Assembly: GCA_022572865.1 (NCBI GenBank)
Contig: JACZVB010000063.1
Location: forward strand, 1 to 7,306
Origin: Chloroflexota bacterium
GTDB lineage: Bacteria; Chloroflexota; Dehalococcoidia; Plut-88900
Direction of reading: 5' to 3'
Length of the DNA: 7,306 bases
This document shows positions 6,698-7,306 of this stretch, one piece after another; position 1 is the stretch's first letter; each line of letters starts with the position of its first letter. The translations under genes and the position numbers were made by a program. The notes beneath the pieces are model-generated. The model did not search any database. It worked only from the letters and a program-made list of their open reading frames with translations, and was not told the DNA's origin.

Positions 6698-7306
6698 ATG
6701 GTCCTCGGTAGTGCAGCGTTGCAGCGTGTAGCGCCCAGAAGGGTCGTCTTGATGACGGCCATCGTGGGCGCGGTAATCATGGGTGATTCCATGCTCTACA
6801 ACGTTCTGCCCTCGAACATCAGCTCCTTCGGTGTGTCCGCCGGGTTGGTAGGGGTGATCCTGAGCGCCAACCGCTTCGTGCGGCTGGCCTCCAACCCCGT
6901 GGCGGCCTGGTTCTTTCAGCGCTTCGGCCTGGATAAACCTCTCTTACTGGTGATACTGGTATCCGTGGGCACCACCGTGGCCTACGGCGCTGGGCACGGA
7001 TTTGTGGTCCTGTTGCTCGCACGGCTTCTCTGGGGCGTCTGCTACTCGATGCTGAGGCTGGGCGGCTATCTGGTGGTGCTGGAAGATGGGCAGGAGAGCG
7101 CTCGGGGCCGGCTGATGGGCTTCTTCATTGGGGGGCAGAGGACCGGGAGCGTAGTCGGCGTGCTACTGGGTGGTTTCCTCTTCGATGTCACGGGTCGGAC
7201 CGCCAGCTTTCTGATAATAGCGGCCCTGGGACTTGTCAGTCTCCCCATTCCACTGGCCCTGGGGCGAAGGCGTCCCAGGGCCCTAAAGGTGACGACTGCA
7301 TCGGTC
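6698..7306 (+). CDS. Major facilitator superfamily transporter, N-terminal half (cut by window edge)
   Basis: An open frame of 203 codons runs from ATG 6698 to the last base. An in-frame stop at 6680-6682 bounds the start, and AGGAG lies 12 bases upstream, somewhat far; Met19 at 6752 is an alternative. The protein is very hydrophobic with about six membrane spans, roughly residues 16-34, 47-66, 80-98, 101-127, 138-161 and 168-188. NPVAAWFFQRFGLDK at 66-80 sits between spans 2 and 3, where MFS proteins have their G-x-x-x-D-R-x-G-R-like motif A. ARLLWGVCYSMLRLGGY at 108-124 is a typical span 4. The basic RRRPR stretch at 190-194 begins the central cytoplasmic loop. The likely role is transport of a small molecule across the inner membrane; direction and substrate are unknown. 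The divergent arrangement with the GrdE-like operon suggests a linked substrate. Confidence 0.88.
   Translation, partial: MVLGSAALQRVAPRRVVLMTAIVGAVIMGDSMLYNVLPSNISSFGVSAGLVGVILSANRFVRLASNPVAAWFFQRFGLDKPLLLVILVSVGTTVAYGAGHGFVVLLLARLLWGVCYSMLRLGGYLVVLEDGQESARGRLMGFFIGGQRTGSVVGVLLGGFLFDVTGRTASFLIIAALGLVSLPIPLALGRRRPRALKVTTASV

Overview
The window looks like part of a bacterial chromosome or metagenome contig of moderately high GC. My best guess at the source is an uncultured Chloroflexota (Dehalococcoidia-like) lineage. This rests on three things: a luciferase-like flavin oxidoreductase next to several glycine-reductase-type component B proteins, general sequence character, and an interspersed palindrome with TGTCATTCTGAGC and CGAAGGGC units of the kind common in those genomes. 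It is an inference; there is no rRNA or marker gene here to fix it.

Layout from left to right. (1) Positions 1-981, plus strand: the 3' part of an LLM-class flavin-dependent oxidoreductase, cut by the left edge. (2) Positions 1017-2126, minus strand: a full-length bifunctional Ada protein (methylphosphotriester and O6-methylguanine repair plus AraC-type regulator), convergent with gene 1 and separated from it by 35 bases that hold a small hairpin. (3) Positions 2270-3565, 3601-4899 and 5244-6530, all minus strand: three full-length paralogues of the glycine/sarcosine/betaine reductase component B proprotein (GrdE/GrdG/GrdI family), transcribed 5244-6530 first. The second and third are 35 bases apart and almost certainly cotranscribed. 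The first and second are separated by 344 bases holding a nested palindromic repeat of about 150 bp. (4) Positions 6531-6697: a divergent intergenic promoter region. (5) From 6698 to the right edge, plus strand: the N-terminal half of a major facilitator superfamily transporter.

Functionally the core is the GrdE-like trio and the divergent MFS transporter, plausibly a small-molecule uptake or export and reduction (or binding) module. The usual partners of GrdE are not in the window: selenoprotein GrdB, thioredoxin-like selenoprotein GrdA, and the acetyl-phosphate-forming GrdC/GrdD. All three paralogues also appear to lack the cysteine at which classical GrdE splits itself into two subunits. 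The trio may therefore be a repurposed, non-classical branch of the family. No CRISPR array, tRNA, rRNA or transposase gene is visible.
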